Position numbers and translations under genes: made by a program. The notes below the pieces were generated by a model. That model did not search any database. It was not told the DNA's origin and was given only the letters and a program-made list of their open reading frames with translations. From Sipunculus nudus (lineage: Eukaryota > Annelida > Sipuncula > Golfingiida > Sipunculidae), in contig CM049322.1 in NCBI GenBank assembly GCA_026874595.1, forward strand, positions 45,875,340 to 45,939,339: a stretch of 64,000 nt of DNA. Reading direction: 5' to 3'. Position 1 is the first letter of the stretch; every line of letters begins with the position of its first letter. Below are positions 1-10,713 of the stretch, piece by piece.

Positions 1-288
1 AAGCTGATATAATGTGAATATTCCCTAGAGAGAACAAACCTTTTACTGTACTGTACATGCTTGATTCCTGATTTTTGATGGGGCACACATATCCTAACAT
101 GAGATCACATATGCCACCCTGGTACAGGTTGACTGCCCGGCACGTATACAGGTTGTTGCATCTACTCAGACAGTCGTAACGTCGTTCTGCTGTAGACAAC
201 TTGTGATTTAACTGTATACGTTGAAAGCGGGCCGCCACGGCTCTGGTTTCATTGAAACCCCAGTAAACATGACCTTTGCATGCATTAA
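1..288 (-). CDS. Partial exon with PAN/Apple-like cysteine pattern
   Basis: Read on the minus strand, the frame from 288 down to the window edge stays open for about 95 codons, entered through a good acceptor (a T-run followed by CAG at 291-289) in phase 1. The product is cysteine rich, with a C-x3-C-x5-C-x10-C run (YDCLSRC, then YTCRAVNLY, then GICDLM). That spacing and the aromatic/Ala-Val-Asn core are what PAN/Apple domains show (extracellular binding modules). No start codon or other exon is visible; the gene would continue beyond the left edge, with upstream exons at higher coordinates not identified. It points away from the esterase array and is probably a different gene. Domain assignment is by eye only. 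Confidence 0.45.
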
Positions 289-299
289 CTGAAAAAAAA

Positions 300-990
300 T
301 AACAATGCGTGTAATAATTGATCTAAAAGACGTTTTATAGTAATAAAAACTGGTTAATCTCCACACCCCCTTTATTAGAACATATCTATTTTAATCGAAT
401 ATATAAATGTTAAATTCTAAATTACTCATATCCAGTGTTTTCCACAGTCAGGCAAGGGTTTTTTGGTCCTCACTTTACAACTTATAGAGGCATAACAAAC
501 TACATACAGAGAAAGATTTTCGTATTGGGCCAAAATGTATCTTACACGTTGTACCTAAAACCTGATGTACATTAAGTGGGAAAACTGTGTTATAATGTTA
601 CATTTGTTTTTAAACGTGTTCGCCTCTCGCATGCATAATTTTCCTCTCTTGTTGGAACGGGGCTTAATCGGATACAAAGGCCCCTCTTATACGGAGGTGA
701 ACGCTCCCGCTGTCGTAGGTTATATTAATCCTAGTATGACTAGCATGTCTACTTGAGCTTCATTCTGTGGTTGCTGGTCCAGATAATAAACTTTTCTCTA
801 GAATAATTAGAATATGTCCTTAACACGATCGCATACTGAACAGTAAGGCTCAAACAGGGAAATAACCTCGTGCTCATTGTGGAATTAATCTTATTTGGTG
901 TGCATATATCGTAAAATGACTTGTAAATCGGAACTAATATACAATTCCTTCCATAAAAATAGGCAAATACTACTTTCAGTGTTTTTTTCA
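300..990. other. Gene-free stretch
   Basis: AT-rich sequence with only short chance reading frames. I see no splice-framed exon, repeat copy or RNA gene. It would be an intron if the PAN-like exon belongs to a gene extending to the right. Confidence 0.4.
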
Positions 991-2200
991 TGGTCGTAAT
1001 TCAACGGTGTCGGGAATGCAGTGGCCTTTCCGAAATAATAACAGCAATTAAACCACACATGCCTGATACAACACCGGGATAGGGTTCGGTCGAAATGTGA
1101 CAGTATGGTCCACAAGGAGAGGTAACAATTTCGTTCTTTGCCTTCGTACCGCTGAGGGATATCCGTGTCGCTTCGATTGTTGTGTGACTTTCACTAAATG
1201 GAAATATTTTTGGTTCCATTTGCGGTAGAATTTTACAGGTCCAAGAATAATGGATCGGTGATAATTAAGCAGTGCAATGTTTTCTCGAAACTTGGTAATG
1301 TCTCCTTCACGATAAGGTAGTGGCAAGGATTTAATCTCAGTGTGGGCAAACACTCTTATATCCACATGAACCTCTCCTTTCTCAAGTAGGTCTTCTAGTC
1401 GTTCCTTAAGAATAGTCTAACTGTAAAGTGTATCGTCCAGGAAGTTGGTCCTTCCTCGTAGATAAAAAATAATTGAACCTATCTGGGAAATGACCACTTG
1501 CATAGATTATGTCTGTTGAAAAGTCGCGCTTGAAGAAGGATTAAGGCTTTCGGGCAAACCGACCTATAGTTTCGCGTTGCCACCCTAAACTCGATTCGGT
1601 AGATTTTGATCATATGGTTCAATACTGATGAACAACACCAGGTTGAGGAATGGGATTGTTCGACTTGTGGCTACAGTTTATTATTGCCTTGTGGTCATAT
1701 ATGACCATATGAACCTGACCGGTTATTCAGCAGGGGTTTCGCCAGGTCAGCCGTTTTCTTTATCGCCGAAACACTTAACATACGTTTGCTTGAGGTAGCC
1801 CACATGGGTTAAATGACTGTCCATGATGACCTCCATACCTATATTCGTAAAAGGTTCAGTTCCGTTGAACATTCCTTTAAGCCCTGTTGTGGGGAAATAT
1901 TAATAAACTCTTTCTGCGCCATGTCTTGAATGCTGAACATATGTTCATTTATAAGGTCCAACATGTTATAACCGACCATCTGAATTACTCGTCGACCCAG
2001 ATATATGAAAAAACTTCACCAACACCAATGTTTACATCTGCATTTAGAAATACTTTGCAAGTGCAGCCCTACCAAGGAACGTGCCAAGGATTATCAGGAG
2101 GTGCCCCATGGCAAAAATGAAGTTGCAGTAAGCAGAGGGGAGCTTGGCCATTTCCTGTTTGTGAAAACTCTACTATCGGGATTCTCCATAGCAGTAATTT
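990..2200 (-). pseudogene. Decayed minus-strand coding-like region, unknown
   Basis: On the minus strand this stretch has several successive, fairly long open segments that hand over between frames at stops or one-base shifts. Examples are 1365-1048 (105 codons, open for about 20 more codons upstream) and the segments at about 1,540-1,420 and 1,880-1,700. Composition looks protein-like (aromatics, charged stretches), and a short hydrophobic run with GVVSGMCGLIAVI near 1,075-1,035 could be a membrane segment. I do not recognise the family. It may be a dead transposable-element or other large gene. The frame changes are real in the sequence as given; that it was ever one protein is inference. 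Confidence 0.3.
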
Positions 2201-3392
2201 CGTGGCTAGGTACATGTGGGAATGTACATCTCGTCAATTAACGTTAATGAATTTTTGTTTGCGAGTGCATAAGAGCTTATTAGTAATGGTGCTATTTGAT
2301 AGGAATATCTGCACATATTAATTTTTGGACCAAAATATCCAGTATCGCTTCATAATCTGACATAAAATGTTGCTACGCTTTGGACACGTGTAGCCGACGG
2401 TGAACTAACTGATTTTATTTTAGATTAAACCACGACTATTTGAATAGCATCATCTCTAGATTGCACTCCATATCTGGATGTATTGGGTTACTTAATATTC
2501 TATATGCTCAAAGTGGGCAATATTTCAGCTCCTCGACAGAGTTAAATGGCAGCAGTTTGTTCTTTCCTAGCAATTTCTGTTGCATATCACTATTATTTCA
2601 CGGCAGATATTACTACACACGACAATTTTGGGTCCTGGCGACTGTGGTTAATGTTATGATTTTTTTTTTCAGAAACGTGGTAAGGAGAAATCGAAATGGT
2701 GGAAAGTTAACCATTCTTTGATGTGTCAGCTGGTCACTATCTCTCATCGACTATGGACTCTTGATTTATTCATTAAATTTTCAGCCTCTTGTACCCCTTC
2801 ACATACACTTGGAAAAGTTTAATTATTTTTATGTCAATAGATATATATTTTGATATTTCTGCCCTTGTTATCTGCCTGCCACCGATTTAGAACCTGTGCA
2901 TAGTAAACTAACAATTGTAAAAACGTGCTTTTCATACCATGGTATGGTTTGTTTCGAGTTGATTGTGTTTCGAAAATTAAGAGACAGGACGTCCGTCTTT
3001 ATTTCTATGTTTTTACTTACCTGGTGTTGCCCAGAAGAGTATGAACGGACTGAAACTCCAAAACATGCCTCTGGAACTTATCCGCCCTGGAGAAAAAGGT
3101 TACATGCGACAAATCACTATTACTTGTTTTACTTTGCATAAAACTGCAGCATTGCTGCAACGTATAATGAAAGACCATAAAATAAAAAAAAGACATACTT
3201 GTACGTATATCCATGGAACAAGGGTATACACGTTGTGGTTTTTTACCATTAGCTCAATGCAATCACTACATGATATTAGCGCCCTTATATTGCTTAGGTT
3301 TCCCCGTAAAAAATTGTTGTAAATTTTTATCGATCATTGTTCGACCAATGTCATCATAGATTACCCACTGGTTTACTGGAACAAGAAACAAT

Positions 3393-3429
3393 CTCTCTCT
3401 TTCTCTGTCTCTATGTCTGTCTCTATGTA

Positions 3430-3497
<68 letters not shown>

Positions 3498-3500
3498 ATT
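3393..3500. repeat. Compound microsatellite (TC/TCTG/TA)
   Basis: A run of CT repeats passes into about seven TCTG units, then CT again, then (TA)n. The apparent reading frame across it is only repeat-encoded low complexity. Confidence 0.9.
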
Positions 3501-4581
3501 TATATATATATTTTGTTGTTAACACAGTTTACCTTCTCGCTTTTTACCTTATAGGAATCAGAAAATCCACCAGACATATGTGCTCTATAGTCTGCGAATG
3601 AACAGTGCCCAAGTCCCCTGGTGAAGGCGTACGTTAGTTATTAATATGTTTCAGATACTCTCAATCAATTTTTAGCCTAAATGAATACTATTTTTCATTT
3701 CAATATGTCATATAATGAAAATATGACTTTCTAAAGTTGTTCCTTAAATGGTAATTTTGTCAATATATACGTTTCACTTGAAAAATAGTTTTAGCTGATA
3801 CAAGACTGCATGCATTTTTTTATCAAACGTGCAAATAGTATTTCCCAGCTCAGAAACTAAAAAAAATATTCTTCTATCAACGTCTGCATATGCGAGGTAA
3901 AAGATGTTACAAGTGCCCCATTAATATGTGTGTATTTAAGGTGCCAAATGAATTTCTGTATACATTAAAAATACCTTTAAATTTACACACATTAACCTAA
4001 TATGAACACTTACATTAACAACGTGTCCCGCATTACCACCAGGAACTTAAGTAAAAGGGTTGACCATATTTTCTATTTTTAGGAAGTGGTTCATTTGTCA
4101 CTTGCAACAAATTATTCCCTGTGATATTTTAAATGACTACTATAATGCTTTCTTGCAGATTAACTACGGTTCTCATGGTATCCATTTAAAATACAATAAT
4201 GTTATCTAGTTAGACAACAAATAACCTATTACATCTCTCTCTGTAAAAACATATAGACTCATTTAGGGTCCTGATTCCCTTTCTGTATAACATAAGTTAA
4301 GTTTCTGTTTAAGAGTAATGCCCGACAGAACGGTATTAATATAACACGATTCACAGGATTTTGAAATTATAAAGACAACCCTCGTTTTGTGCAGAAAAAA
4401 GTTATTACACATACAGTGACAGCAGTGCTGTTTTTAATCAATATCGACAGATCCCATATTCACATTCTCTCTTGAAGTCCTCTCCGTTAATGGAACAGTT
4501 GAATGTTTTCCCATTCGTTTCAAATGTTCTTTGTTCCCGTATCATCTTTTTTCTTAACCTTCACATACAAACACACACACA

Positions 4582-4585
<4 letters not shown>

Positions 4586-4632
<47 letters not shown>
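4586..4632. repeat. (TA)n microsatellite
   Basis: Uninterrupted TA dinucleotides of about 46 bp after a short CA-rich leader. Confidence 0.9.
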
Positions 4633-4635
<3 letters not shown>

Positions 4636-5097
4636 TGAGTTCCAAAAGTTAAATTATCCTGCAACTGACCCGATGTGTCAGATGTATTCTATAAACAGCT
4701 TTAACCCTGTAGCGGGGTCCCAGACTTGTCCACTACTATATAGTCCGGGAGCGATTTATTTGTCTCAAGCAAGAGAGAACACGGTTTGAAAAAAAATGCT
4801 ATTAAATATGGATATTATCAGTGATCATTGGCATAATCATAACTGAGGCTTATTAATGAAATAATATATCCGTTTCATCATTTAAACAAGAGTCTACAAC
4901 AAACATATTTATACTTTTTCACCAACTTACATTATATATGCCTTTAGCTATATCATTCCCAGATTGACGTTGAGCAGCACGTTAATCGTCTTCTTCTGGG
5001 GGATTCTGTAGGACAATAAATTTTATGACGGCTTTATATAACCCTTGAAATATACTATAGGATTTTTTTTAAAATAAAAGGCAAAGTAAAAACATGG

Positions 5098-5330
5098 GGT
5101 TCAGAGCAGAGACATAAGGGGTTCCAATCTCCAAAGAGGAGCGGAGTTGTTTTATTTTTTTTTTTTACTGTTGGCCTCCATCCACGGTGGGCCCTCTGCA
5201 CGTTTCATATAATAATGTTTACATAGCAGGGGATTTCTCGGTTGTAGGACCATTTATTGGCTTGAGTACATATCCACGACCGGTAAGTGCGATAGTCACA
5301 GTGTCTGGTTAACCCCTACGGTTTTTTTAG
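5098..5330 (+). mobile_element. Old tRNA-derived SINE copy, degraded
   Basis: The body matches the SINE best preserved at 55,775-56,035: a GTGGGCCCTCTGCA stretch, a segment around the GGACC/GAGTAC region, then a tail reading TCTGGTTAACCCC, equivalent to GGGCCTGGTTAAC. The tRNA-like head near 5,100-5,140 is barely recognisable. Heavy divergence indicates an old insertion. Confidence 0.5.
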
Positions 5331-5359
5331 AAGTAGGCAACTTAAATCATGTTGAACAC

Positions 5360-6220
5360 TTGAACCAAGGGCCACTTGTGTAACCATTATGATGTGAATA
5401 AAATGTTATTGCAACATTCCCCACGTTATAATTGAGAGAAATCTACCGCTGTGTCACTTTATTCGAAACTGAAAAAAAAAACTCTGCACACACATTTAGT
5501 TTATATTGAGACAGTATACCTCCATTAAACAAACTTAAATCGGTTTTGATGACGCCACACGTCATTTTTATATAAAACGCATTAACCCAAACGATGATAC
5601 AAGACTCATAGAACTACCATTCAAACTATTTTTTCTGTATAATGAAAATACTGGGTAAATCTGATAAAACCTGCATCAGCTGTTTAGGGAAGGGGTTGTG
5701 TGAGGAATTATAATGACATTTGAATCTACTTAGGATACTATGAAAAAATAAGTAAGTTAAATATATCGATGGCAAAACATTATTCAAACATAGATAAGAT
5801 TCATATCTTTTGAAGTATTACTTTTTTATAAAAAATTCTTTAATATTATCTCTGAATGTTATCGCGTGTCAGGATATGTAAGATATGAAAGGTAGATAAC
5901 AACGGACCATCAATTACACTGATGTATGCTTTAATATAAGGAAAGGTTTATTCTGAGGGAGTTGCCCTTAACCTTAACATGAATAATATTCGCATCCTCT
6001 TATGTGAGTATGTTTTCGTTTCCCGGACTAAGAACGTTGCCCGTTTGATAAACTTGATCATTCATGAAATGTTCATGTGAAAGTTCAATGTATAAAATAG
6101 TAAATATATAGAAAGGAGAGATTTCATGACGACTAATCATAACCATAGTTACAAAAGAAACAATACACACAAATCTGTGTTCACTTTTTTTTAAGATGCT
6201 GCGAAACCCACGAAATCTCG
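5360..6220. repeat. Diverged copy of the array's far-upstream region
   Basis: Segments match, with many changes, the sequence upstream of copy 4 (about 23.3-24.3 kb): a CACACGTCATTTT block followed by AAACGCATTAACCC near 5,560, and a CAATTACACTGATG ... TTCTGAGGGAG block near 5,910-5,960. This shows that copy 1 carries the same flanking DNA as the later copies and that the duplicated module is larger than the gene. It contains no gene. Confidence 0.5.
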
Positions 6221-6900
6221 AGGCTCTGTATGATCGGTCAGAATCTCCATGAATTTTTCCATCACCTAACAGTATAGCTAAACATAATTTTCCCCGCCGT
6301 GGAGACAGACCGCCCGCGAACTACCTTTTTAATTCAATTTCTTTCTTAATAATTAATTATATAATAAATAATTCATGTACATCAAGAAGGTATATTAATA
6401 TAACTCTTTTGGGGTTTTCTGAATCCAGGTCTCTGCTCCACCGAGATCAAAACCTGGACCTCAGGAAGATAAAAAAGGTTGTTTAGTTACTATGCACAAA
6501 TTTGTTAAATATTTATTAATGCCTATTTTGAATATTGTCTTATATCACAGATTTTGTATTCATGATATATATGTTAACAAAATAATCAGCAACTAAGTTT
6601 CTCGCATATCTTTTAATAAATTAATTACAATATGTCATATTTTGTTCATCTATATAAAAAACACGCTATTACATATTGATATAGATGTACGTATAACTGT
6701 TGTCCTATATAACTTTTCGTCAATAGAGATTTAGGTTATCGGTAATCCCAATACGACAGCAATGAAATAGGTACTTTGATCGCACTCTTTGAAGCTGTTT
6801 TCATGTAGTCATATAAAGTGAAGCCTTCACATGACCAACAAGGGGTCGTAGTAGTACCGAAGTTATCAATTTAACACACTTGTTTCATTTTTTTTTTTTT
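6215..6900 (+). promoter_or_regulatory. Upstream region of copy 1 (diverged)
   Basis: Matches the shared upstream block of the other copies: GAGGCTCTGTATGATCGGTC near 6,220, a CCTCAGGAAGATAAA segment near 6,460, and the ATATAAAGTGAAG element at 6,811-6,823 followed by CACATG at 6,828-6,833, where the others read CACGTG. A SINE (6,890-7,317) now separates it from the rest of the promoter at about 7,390. Confidence 0.5.
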
Positions 6901-7317
6901 TTTGTGGAGGTAACCGCCTCCGTTTTTTAGTGCTCACTTATCTAATTCTTAAACTAAATATGTACATCTGCAGAGTTTCCATTTCGGTTTGGGACTACTT
7001 TAAAGGGCGGTAGCACTCGCTTCCTATCAATTTTTTTTGTATCCTGGTGTCAACGAGGCCCGGTGTCTACCCACCTGCGGGTCCTGGGTGTGCAATCATC
7101 CCCATTGCTGGGTTAAAACACCGAGGAACCCCCCAAAGACGCGCTCGTATGTGAATGATACACGGCTGTGGGGCACAGCCTTCCCATTTAGCCTGCAGAG
7201 CGCTCACCCTGGGTGGGGGGCGACCGTGAAAAACCTCACCGCCTCGGCTGAGCTTCGAACCCACGATCTCCCGGCTTTGAGTCCTGCGCTCTACCCCTGA
7301 GCCACAGAAGCCGGTAA
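6890..7317 (-). mobile_element. tRNA-derived SINE, near full length
   Basis: On the minus strand a tRNA-like head starts near 7,317, with an A-box-like GTGGCTCAGGGGTAGAGC and a B-box GTGGGTTCGAAGCTC. A body of about 230 bp follows, ending in an ACCGGGCCTCGTTGAC segment, and then a tail ending in the palindrome GGAGGCGGTTACCTCC. The head is too degenerate and unfolded on one side to call a tRNA gene. It has inserted inside the diverged promoter of copy 1. The other copies of this SINE in the window show the same body. Confidence 0.75.
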
Positions 7318-7879
7318 GGCACACTCTTTTCAGTTAATATACAGGAAGGTATTTACCATTACAATACAATTTATAGTTTTAGGGGTAGGTGTGAGCAGGT
7401 AATGGGCACGTAACTGACGTGAGGTGACAGTATATCATTGTAATTTTGTAGGACTTAATATTCTTATTCGATAACAAGTGGTTGAATATTCCCTACGTAT
7501 AAGCGACCAGCAGATAAATATTCTATTCGACTCGATGGAAGTATATGATGTTTGCTGTCAAATTCTCGTAAGATAAATATCATTATTCAGAACTATGGGA
7601 CAGGCATGTCTGTGCGTCACTCCATTAACCTGGTGCTTACGGAAGGTGGCTTGAGAGATATTTTATAGATGAATAAAAGCAAAAAGACTATTTTACATAA
7701 ATGCACTACATGTTAATATTTCAGTTGCTGCCAATTTACCATTGTGAGTGTGGAATACCGTCTGGCACCAGAGCATCCGTTAGCGGTAGGTTACTGGACC
7801 GTGACAACGCTGCCCGAAGGCCACAACAAAACAAATTTGATATTGGCATAATTATTCTGATGATTATATCATTGAAACG

Positions 7880-7942
7880 AAATATATATATATATATACT
7901 TTATTATATCTCTCTTCAATCTTGATATACATATACTTATTA

Positions 7943-7996
<54 letters not shown>
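7880..7996. repeat. (TA)n microsatellites in intron 3 of copy 1
   Basis: Two TA runs (7,881-7,900 and 7,945-7,996). Intron 3 of the related copy 4 carries a TA run at the matching position (27,498-27,554), so the tract predates duplication. Confidence 0.85.
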
Positions 7997-8001
<5 letters not shown>

Positions 8002-8239
8002 ATACATAATCTTATGTCTACAAGCTATTGTAGTCATTTTGATCATTGGTGGTAGTATATAGTATTATTATGGAATATTACCTTAAAGCATTCAGTAAAT
8101 GGTTGGCAGGCGGAACAAAGATTAGCGTGGTGGGAGAAGGCGGGGACGGTTGGGGAAGAAAGGCGCCGGCGTTGTGCCCTCATTACGTACTGGGAAACCT
8201 GTCAGTGTCCGAACAGAGTAATTAAAAATTTTATACAAA

Positions 8240-9000
8240 GCTCCAGTATTCTAATAAATGATGCATTGATCGCCATGGTTCCTTGCATGCATATTTGTCA
8301 TGATGTATTTCATCAGTTCCTGCAGACTGGTGGCGCAACCTGTATTTTTTTTCGCATTTTCCATCTGTTTTTAATATTTAAATGAAGCATTCATCTGTTA
8401 ACAGGGCAATAATTTTCACTTTTAGACCTAAAATCTTTTAAACTTGACATCCAGGGAATATCTCCTTGGAAACCTGAAAGTTGGTCTCTTTATCATATTC
8501 TTTGACATATGTGGCTCAGTAAATACCCCCAGAATAATCAATAATTGGATACAACAGGATCTAAATAACTTATGCATTAATCGCCAAGTTTATTTGCCTG
8601 CATAATGTTCCTGTAGCGTTTCATTAGTTCGTGTACAGTGGTGGCACCACCTGTTTTTAATCGATTTTTGCGCATTTTCTCTAATTTTGAGACCATTAAA
8701 TTAAGCAGTCATCTGTTAAAAGGGCACAAATTGTCACTGTTGGACCTAGAAATATTTTACTTGCCATCCTGGGAGGTCCATAAAATATCTATTTGGGGAC
8801 CTGAATAGGTCTCTGTTCCCCATATTCTTTGTGCAATGGAGCTATTTAAGACCCCAATGAATATTAAAAAATGGATACCATGGCTCCAGTGTCTCAATAA
8901 CTAATGCATTGATCGCCATGATTGATTGCGTGCCTGGTGATCATAGAGTGTTTCATCGGTTCCTGCAGAGTGGTGGCGCCATCTGCAGTTTTTTTTTTGT
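8240..9000 (+). repeat. About 320-bp repeat, three tandem units
   Basis: The phrase ATGCATTGATCGCCATG recurs near 8,261, 8,572 and 8,903 (intervals of about 311 and 331 bp). Each is followed by a TTTCATCAGTTCCTGCAGA.TGGTGGCGC-type segment, then CTGTTAACAGGGCA and a decayed remainder. The third unit is incomplete. One more copy lies in intron 6 of copy 4 near 30,573. No coding frame. It fills the space where exons 5-7 of copy 1 should be. Confidence 0.7.
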
Positions 9001-9489
9001 TATTTTAAGCATTCTTTCTGTATTTGTTTGAAACAAACATGTAATAATGCCTAGTATTATGATGATTTGTGTAAGACCAACAAGTCAAAGCATAAGGCAG
9101 GCGAGGATCAGTGTATAAAATCTTTTTGTTGCAGACTTCTATAAAGACCCCTTTGACAAGGTTTACTGTTCGATCGCTGATTTCATCAACAGAATTATGT
9201 TCAAAGTTTAGTGCAACAATAAGTTTGAAAAATGCATTCATTTATAGATAGTCAAAATATTTGAAGGAAATGTTTATTTCTTTTTTTTCTTTTATATACC
9301 GTATGTTGTATACCATACATCGTGTCTTTAATAGCAGTCCAGATGTTATAATTTATTTGGACGTGTTAAAATTACTATTTGGTCATTCATGAAATGAAAT
9401 TTTTTTAGCCAAACAGGATTTTTTTTACAAATATTGCGCATTGCAGGAGGGACTAAGTATTAATGGAATACAGAAATGTTGTAAAACTG

Positions 9490-9760
9490 ACATAGTATTC
9501 TGTGTTCCAAGCATATAACACAGGGATTATTGCATAGAAATCTCGAGTTCAAACTCAGCCGAGGAGCAGTGAGATGTTTCACTGTAAACCTCCACCTAAG
9601 GTGGGCGATTTCCAGGTTGAATATGAAGGATCTGTTTCCCTTTAAAAACGAGTACGCCTTTCGGGGTTCCTTCCATGGTAAGAAACAGCAATGGGGTTGA
9701 TCACTCATCCTGGGCAGTAAGTACGGTATTCACAGAGCCTGGATAACATGGTTCACACCA
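9490..9760 (+). mobile_element. tRNA-derived SINE copy
   Basis: B-box-like CGAGTTCAAACTCAGC near 9,543, then a body with AACGAGTACGCCTTTCGGGG and AGCAATGGGGTTGATCAC, and an end reading AGAGCCTGGATAAC. Same family as 59,480-59,690. It lies between copies 1 and 2. Confidence 0.65.
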
Positions 9761-9779
9761 ACCTTAAAGATGAGAGAAC

Positions 9780-10260
9780 CGCGGACCACTCTCACGAGAC
9801 ATAATTCGAAACTTGAAAAGATTTTGGAAGATACAAATAGTTAATATCAAGACAGCATGAAAAGAGATACAGTTACATCAATTTAAAATATTTGAAAAGA
9901 AAAGTTTTAATTGCATCAAACATTATTTGTAAATCAAGCGCGAGGATGATGACTTATGTACAAATTATTCATTGCTCACAATAAAAAAAAAGAAAATGCC
10001 TGATACTTCGATTGGTTGATCAGATTAGTGGTTGTGTTGGACGTGTGCCTTAATAAAAGGAATGTTTACTTATGGGGAGGGAAATACGGCACTAAATCTT
10101 AACATGAATTGATTTGGTATCCGCGATTTTTAGAAAGTTTCAGTTTCCTAACGAGGAGTATTCTCCTATTTTATAAACTTTTCCCTACTGACATATAATA
10201 CGGGCAAATTACTATTGGTTCATTGGTTTGTTCATTGAACGATTACATCAGAAACTATGG
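9780..10260. other. Intergenic, part of the duplicated flank
   Basis: Non-coding. The parts around 9,985-10,200 (ATTGGTTGATCAGA, TCTCCTATTTTATAAACTTTTCC) recur upstream of copies 5 and 8 (about 38.0-38.2 and 59.8-60.0 kb), so it belongs to the repeated module. Confidence 0.5.
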
Positions 10261-10582
10261 AGTTCTGCTTGTATATATGCCTATGTCCTGTACGGCCCCC
10301 CCTGTTATTTTTTGTGTATTCGGATAAAATGGCCGATTACATGTAATTGTTTGCCATCTTATTCATAACGTCATGACTGTGGCTTGCTACCACCTGCTAA
10401 GGTGAGTTTAGTTGGATCATCAGTGTTCAACACATAAACCATTTAGTTATATTTGCTTATCCTTACGGGGCTTTATATGATTGGTCAGATTCCCTATAAT
10501 GTCTCCCATCGCAAAATTGTTGTGCTAAAAATAATTCTGCCGCCACGTAGACTGACCTCACCTTATAAATTCAATTGCAGAT

Positions 10583-10603
10583 TTATATATACATATATAT
10601 ATA

Positions 10604-10662
<59 letters not shown>
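10583..10662. repeat. (TA)n microsatellite
   Basis: About 80 bp of nearly pure TA directly before the hairpin at 10,663. The same position carries TA tracts upstream of copies 4, 7 and 8. Confidence 0.9.
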
Positions 10663-10663
<1 letters not shown>

Positions 10664-10713
10664 CAGGGACCTGGCATCAGTGAATCTTGGAGTCACTGAT
10701 GCAAGGTCCCTGC
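10663..10713. repeat. Perfect-stem hairpin
   Basis: Arms GCAGGGACCTGGCATCAGTG.. and ..CACTGATGCAAGGTCCCTGC pair at 20 of 21 positions around a 9-base loop (ATCTTGGAG). Only copy 2 has both arms. Copy 8 keeps the right arm near 60,394, and copies 4 and 7 keep a GCAAGGTC.CTGCTCAACCGAG remnant. Confidence 0.8.

Larger units (their letters stand above)
2250..5090. other. Gene-free stretch with microsatellites
   Basis: AT-rich with short chance frames on both strands. It holds a pyrimidine/TA microsatellite near 3.4-3.5 kb and a TA run at about 4.59-4.63 kb. I see no esterase exon, tRNA or recognisable transposon here. Confidence 0.4.
7390..9211 (+). pseudogene. Copy 1 (type C): dead hydrolase-like gene
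   Basis: Remains of an Abhydrolase_3/HSL-family gene. Leader sequence (GGGCACGTAACTGACG, 7,404 on) matches the intact copies, but exon 1 and most of exon 2 are gone: the leader runs into a 3' scrap of exon 2 (about 7,526-7,553, GATGTTTGCTGTCAAAT). Exon 3 is 7,725-7,845, where YRLAPEHPL survives but a shift destroys the rest. Exon 4 is 8,110-8,205, with GDGWGR where active enzymes have GDSAGG. Exons 5-7 are missing and replaced by a repeat. Exon 8 at 9,135-9,211 is intact in frame, from DFYKDPFDK to a TAG stop. The gene cannot make a full protein. Confidence 0.8.

Noticed and set aside
4560-4789. Reading frames with long Tyr-Ile runs (also near 7.9, 10.6, 17.1, 28.3, 40.6, 44.1 and 54.5 kb)
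   Set aside because: They are translations of (TA)n microsatellites, not proteins.
7240-7317. Possible tRNA gene on the minus strand
   Set aside because: A and B box resemble a tRNA, but the sequence runs on into the SINE body and the acceptor and anticodon stems do not pair properly; it is a SINE head.
8240-9000. CRISPR-like regular spacing of repeats
   Set aside because: Units of about 320 bp without short direct repeats and spacers, in an animal genome; it is a decayed tandem repeat.
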